This document shows positions 13,403 to 13,940 of a DNA stretch of 13,940 nucleotides, piece after piece. The stretch is from an uncultured Carnobacterium sp. (GTDB lineage: Bacteria; Bacillota; Bacilli; Lactobacillales; Aerococcaceae). A model generated the notes under the pieces. It was not told the DNA's origin. It worked only from the letters and a program-made list of their open reading frames with translations, and did no database searches. The position numbers were made by a program, and so were the translations under genes. The stretch covers positions 1 through 13,940 of the forward strand of contig CAJPNA010000016.1 in NCBI GenBank assembly GCA_905371865.1, given 5' to 3'. How positions within the stretch are numbered: the stretch's first letter is position 1; each line of letters opens with the position of its first letter.

Positions 13403-13662
13403 TTAATATAGTTGTCGTAAGTAATATAATAGCGTGACAACCACACCGCCAATTATCGAAAATGTCAATAGTGAGACCACCATACTTTTCCAATCTACAA
13501 CGTGTTCGTCGACCACGTCTTGACGAATCAGACCATCTTTGAGCATCTCGGACACTCCCATTAAATATGCTGGCACAACAAATGATGCTGGTACAATCAC
13601 AGCTAGGAGCGATATTCCAGAAAAAATCCGAATCTTTGTAACACTTCAATTACTAATTCCAT
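13403..13662 (-). pseudogene. Two-TM small membrane protein interrupted by a frameshift
   Basis: The ATG at 13662 opens MELVIEVLQRFGFF and then runs into TAG at 13603-13605. The -1 frame carries a typical two-TM protein: SGISLLAVIVPASFVV forms the first membrane segment, a polar stretch EMLKDGLIRQDVVDEHVV follows, and the second segment is VVSLLTFSIIGGVVVTLLYY, ending in TAA at 13403. The two frames join smoothly at a T6 run (13626-13621 on the minus strand): one more T would give an intact 86-residue protein. An alternative start at ATG 13672 is only 2 bases from AAGGAG and hits TGA after eight codons. Possible explanations are a real mutation, a homopolymer error in the sequence, or slippage at T6. 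The size and topology would fit a holin-like or small accessory membrane protein, but no family is recognised. Confidence 0.6.
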
Positions 13663-13678
13663 TTACAATCATCACTCC

Positions 13679-13940
13679 TTACTGAAATGGTGCTCCCACA
13701 ACTGGTAATAGCACAATCATCCAACATATCGACCATACTGCTACTAAAATGAAAAATTGACGTGTCTGTTTTGGAGATAGTTTATCAAGCTCACGTCTGA
13801 TGATTTCTTCGCATGAAGCATCATCATTTGGATTATGCTGTGACAAACATATTGCCATGCATACAAAAGCTCCAAAAGTTGTCAGACTTACTGCTAGACT
13901 CCAAGCAAGACCATAAATAACTTGTATTATAATATATTGT
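13679..13940 (-). CDS. Two-TM membrane protein (5' end beyond window)
   Basis: The frame is open from the window edge to TAA at 13679-13681 and gives 87 residues. A hydrophobic segment (VIYGLAWSLAVSLTTFGAF and onwards) leads into a cytoplasmic-looking polar stretch (SQHNPNDDASCEEIIRRELD, then KLSPKQTRQ), and a second segment is FFILVAVWSICWMIVLLPVV. No start codon with a ribosome binding site is seen in the window, so the start probably lies just outside. Its stop overlaps the ribosome binding site of the next gene (TAAGGAG), which indicates one transcription unit with the frameshifted two-TM gene. No family recognised. Confidence 0.7.
   Translation of the reverse strand, partial: QYIIIQVIYGLAWSLAVSLTTFGAFVCMAICLSQHNPNDDASCEEIIRRELDKLSPKQTRQFFILVAVWSICWMIVLLPVVGAPFQ

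Noticed and set aside
13403..13672. TGA read as tryptophan, giving one long frame from ATG 13672
   Set aside because: That ATG is too close to AAGGAG, tryptophan is TGG in the other genes, and no other gene contains an in-frame TGA; the T6 frameshift explains the region better.
1..13940. CRISPR array, integrase, attachment site or iteron-type origin
   Set aside because: No regularly spaced short repeats outside the adhesin coding repeats, no recombinase motifs and no iteron clusters were seen on either strand.

Overview
The window looks like part of a mobile replicon (phage, phage-plasmid or large plasmid) of a low-GC Gram-positive bacterium, most likely in the Lactobacillales. The reasons are AT-rich DNA, strong AGGAGG-type ribosome binding sites, sigma-A-like promoters, a sortase-anchored surface protein, a D5-type superfamily 3 helicase and XRE regulators. 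No structural phage genes, integrase, conjugation genes, tRNA, rRNA or CRISPR array are visible, so the exact class of element is unresolved. Every intact gene ends in TAA.

Layout. 1-453 (+): tail of an XRE-like regulator followed directly by an NrdH redoxin and a perfect terminator. 454-720: a promoter-like -10 box, a candidate small structured RNA and a three-tiered bidirectional terminator. 719-2661 (-): a two-gene unit, XRE repressor then SF3 (D5-like) replicative helicase, both starting with TTG. 2662-4962: divergent promoters and a 697-residue LPXTG-type adhesin with four 50-residue repeats. 4975-7361: short, singly transcribed hypothetical genes (54, 278, 178 and 152 aa), each with its own promoter or terminator. 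7365-9371 (-): a 597-aa protein with a TerD-like C-terminal region behind a 178-nt leader that can fold into alternative structures, one of them terminator-like. 9384-9493: a perfect 28-bp inverted repeat. 9495-12758 (-): five-gene operon, a DUF4313-like protein followed by four diverged tandem paralogues of unknown function. 12759-13193: a long leader with a 25-bp imperfect inverted repeat around a 91-nt structured loop. 13194-13940 (-): small basic protein, a two-TM protein broken by a frameshift at a T6 run, and a partial two-TM protein.

How they may work together. The left part is a replication and redox module under its own repressor. The centre gives the host cell a new surface adhesin. 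The right part (7365-13940, all minus strand) is an accessory block in which genes alternate with large structured RNA elements. Five promoters across the window carry TGTAC(A/T) at the -35 position instead of TTGACA, which points to a shared regulator or specificity factor. The strongest candidates for undescribed biology are the four-paralogue operon with its hairpin RNAs, and the TerD-like protein with its switch-like leader. Family assignments here come from reading motifs by eye; no database search was run.
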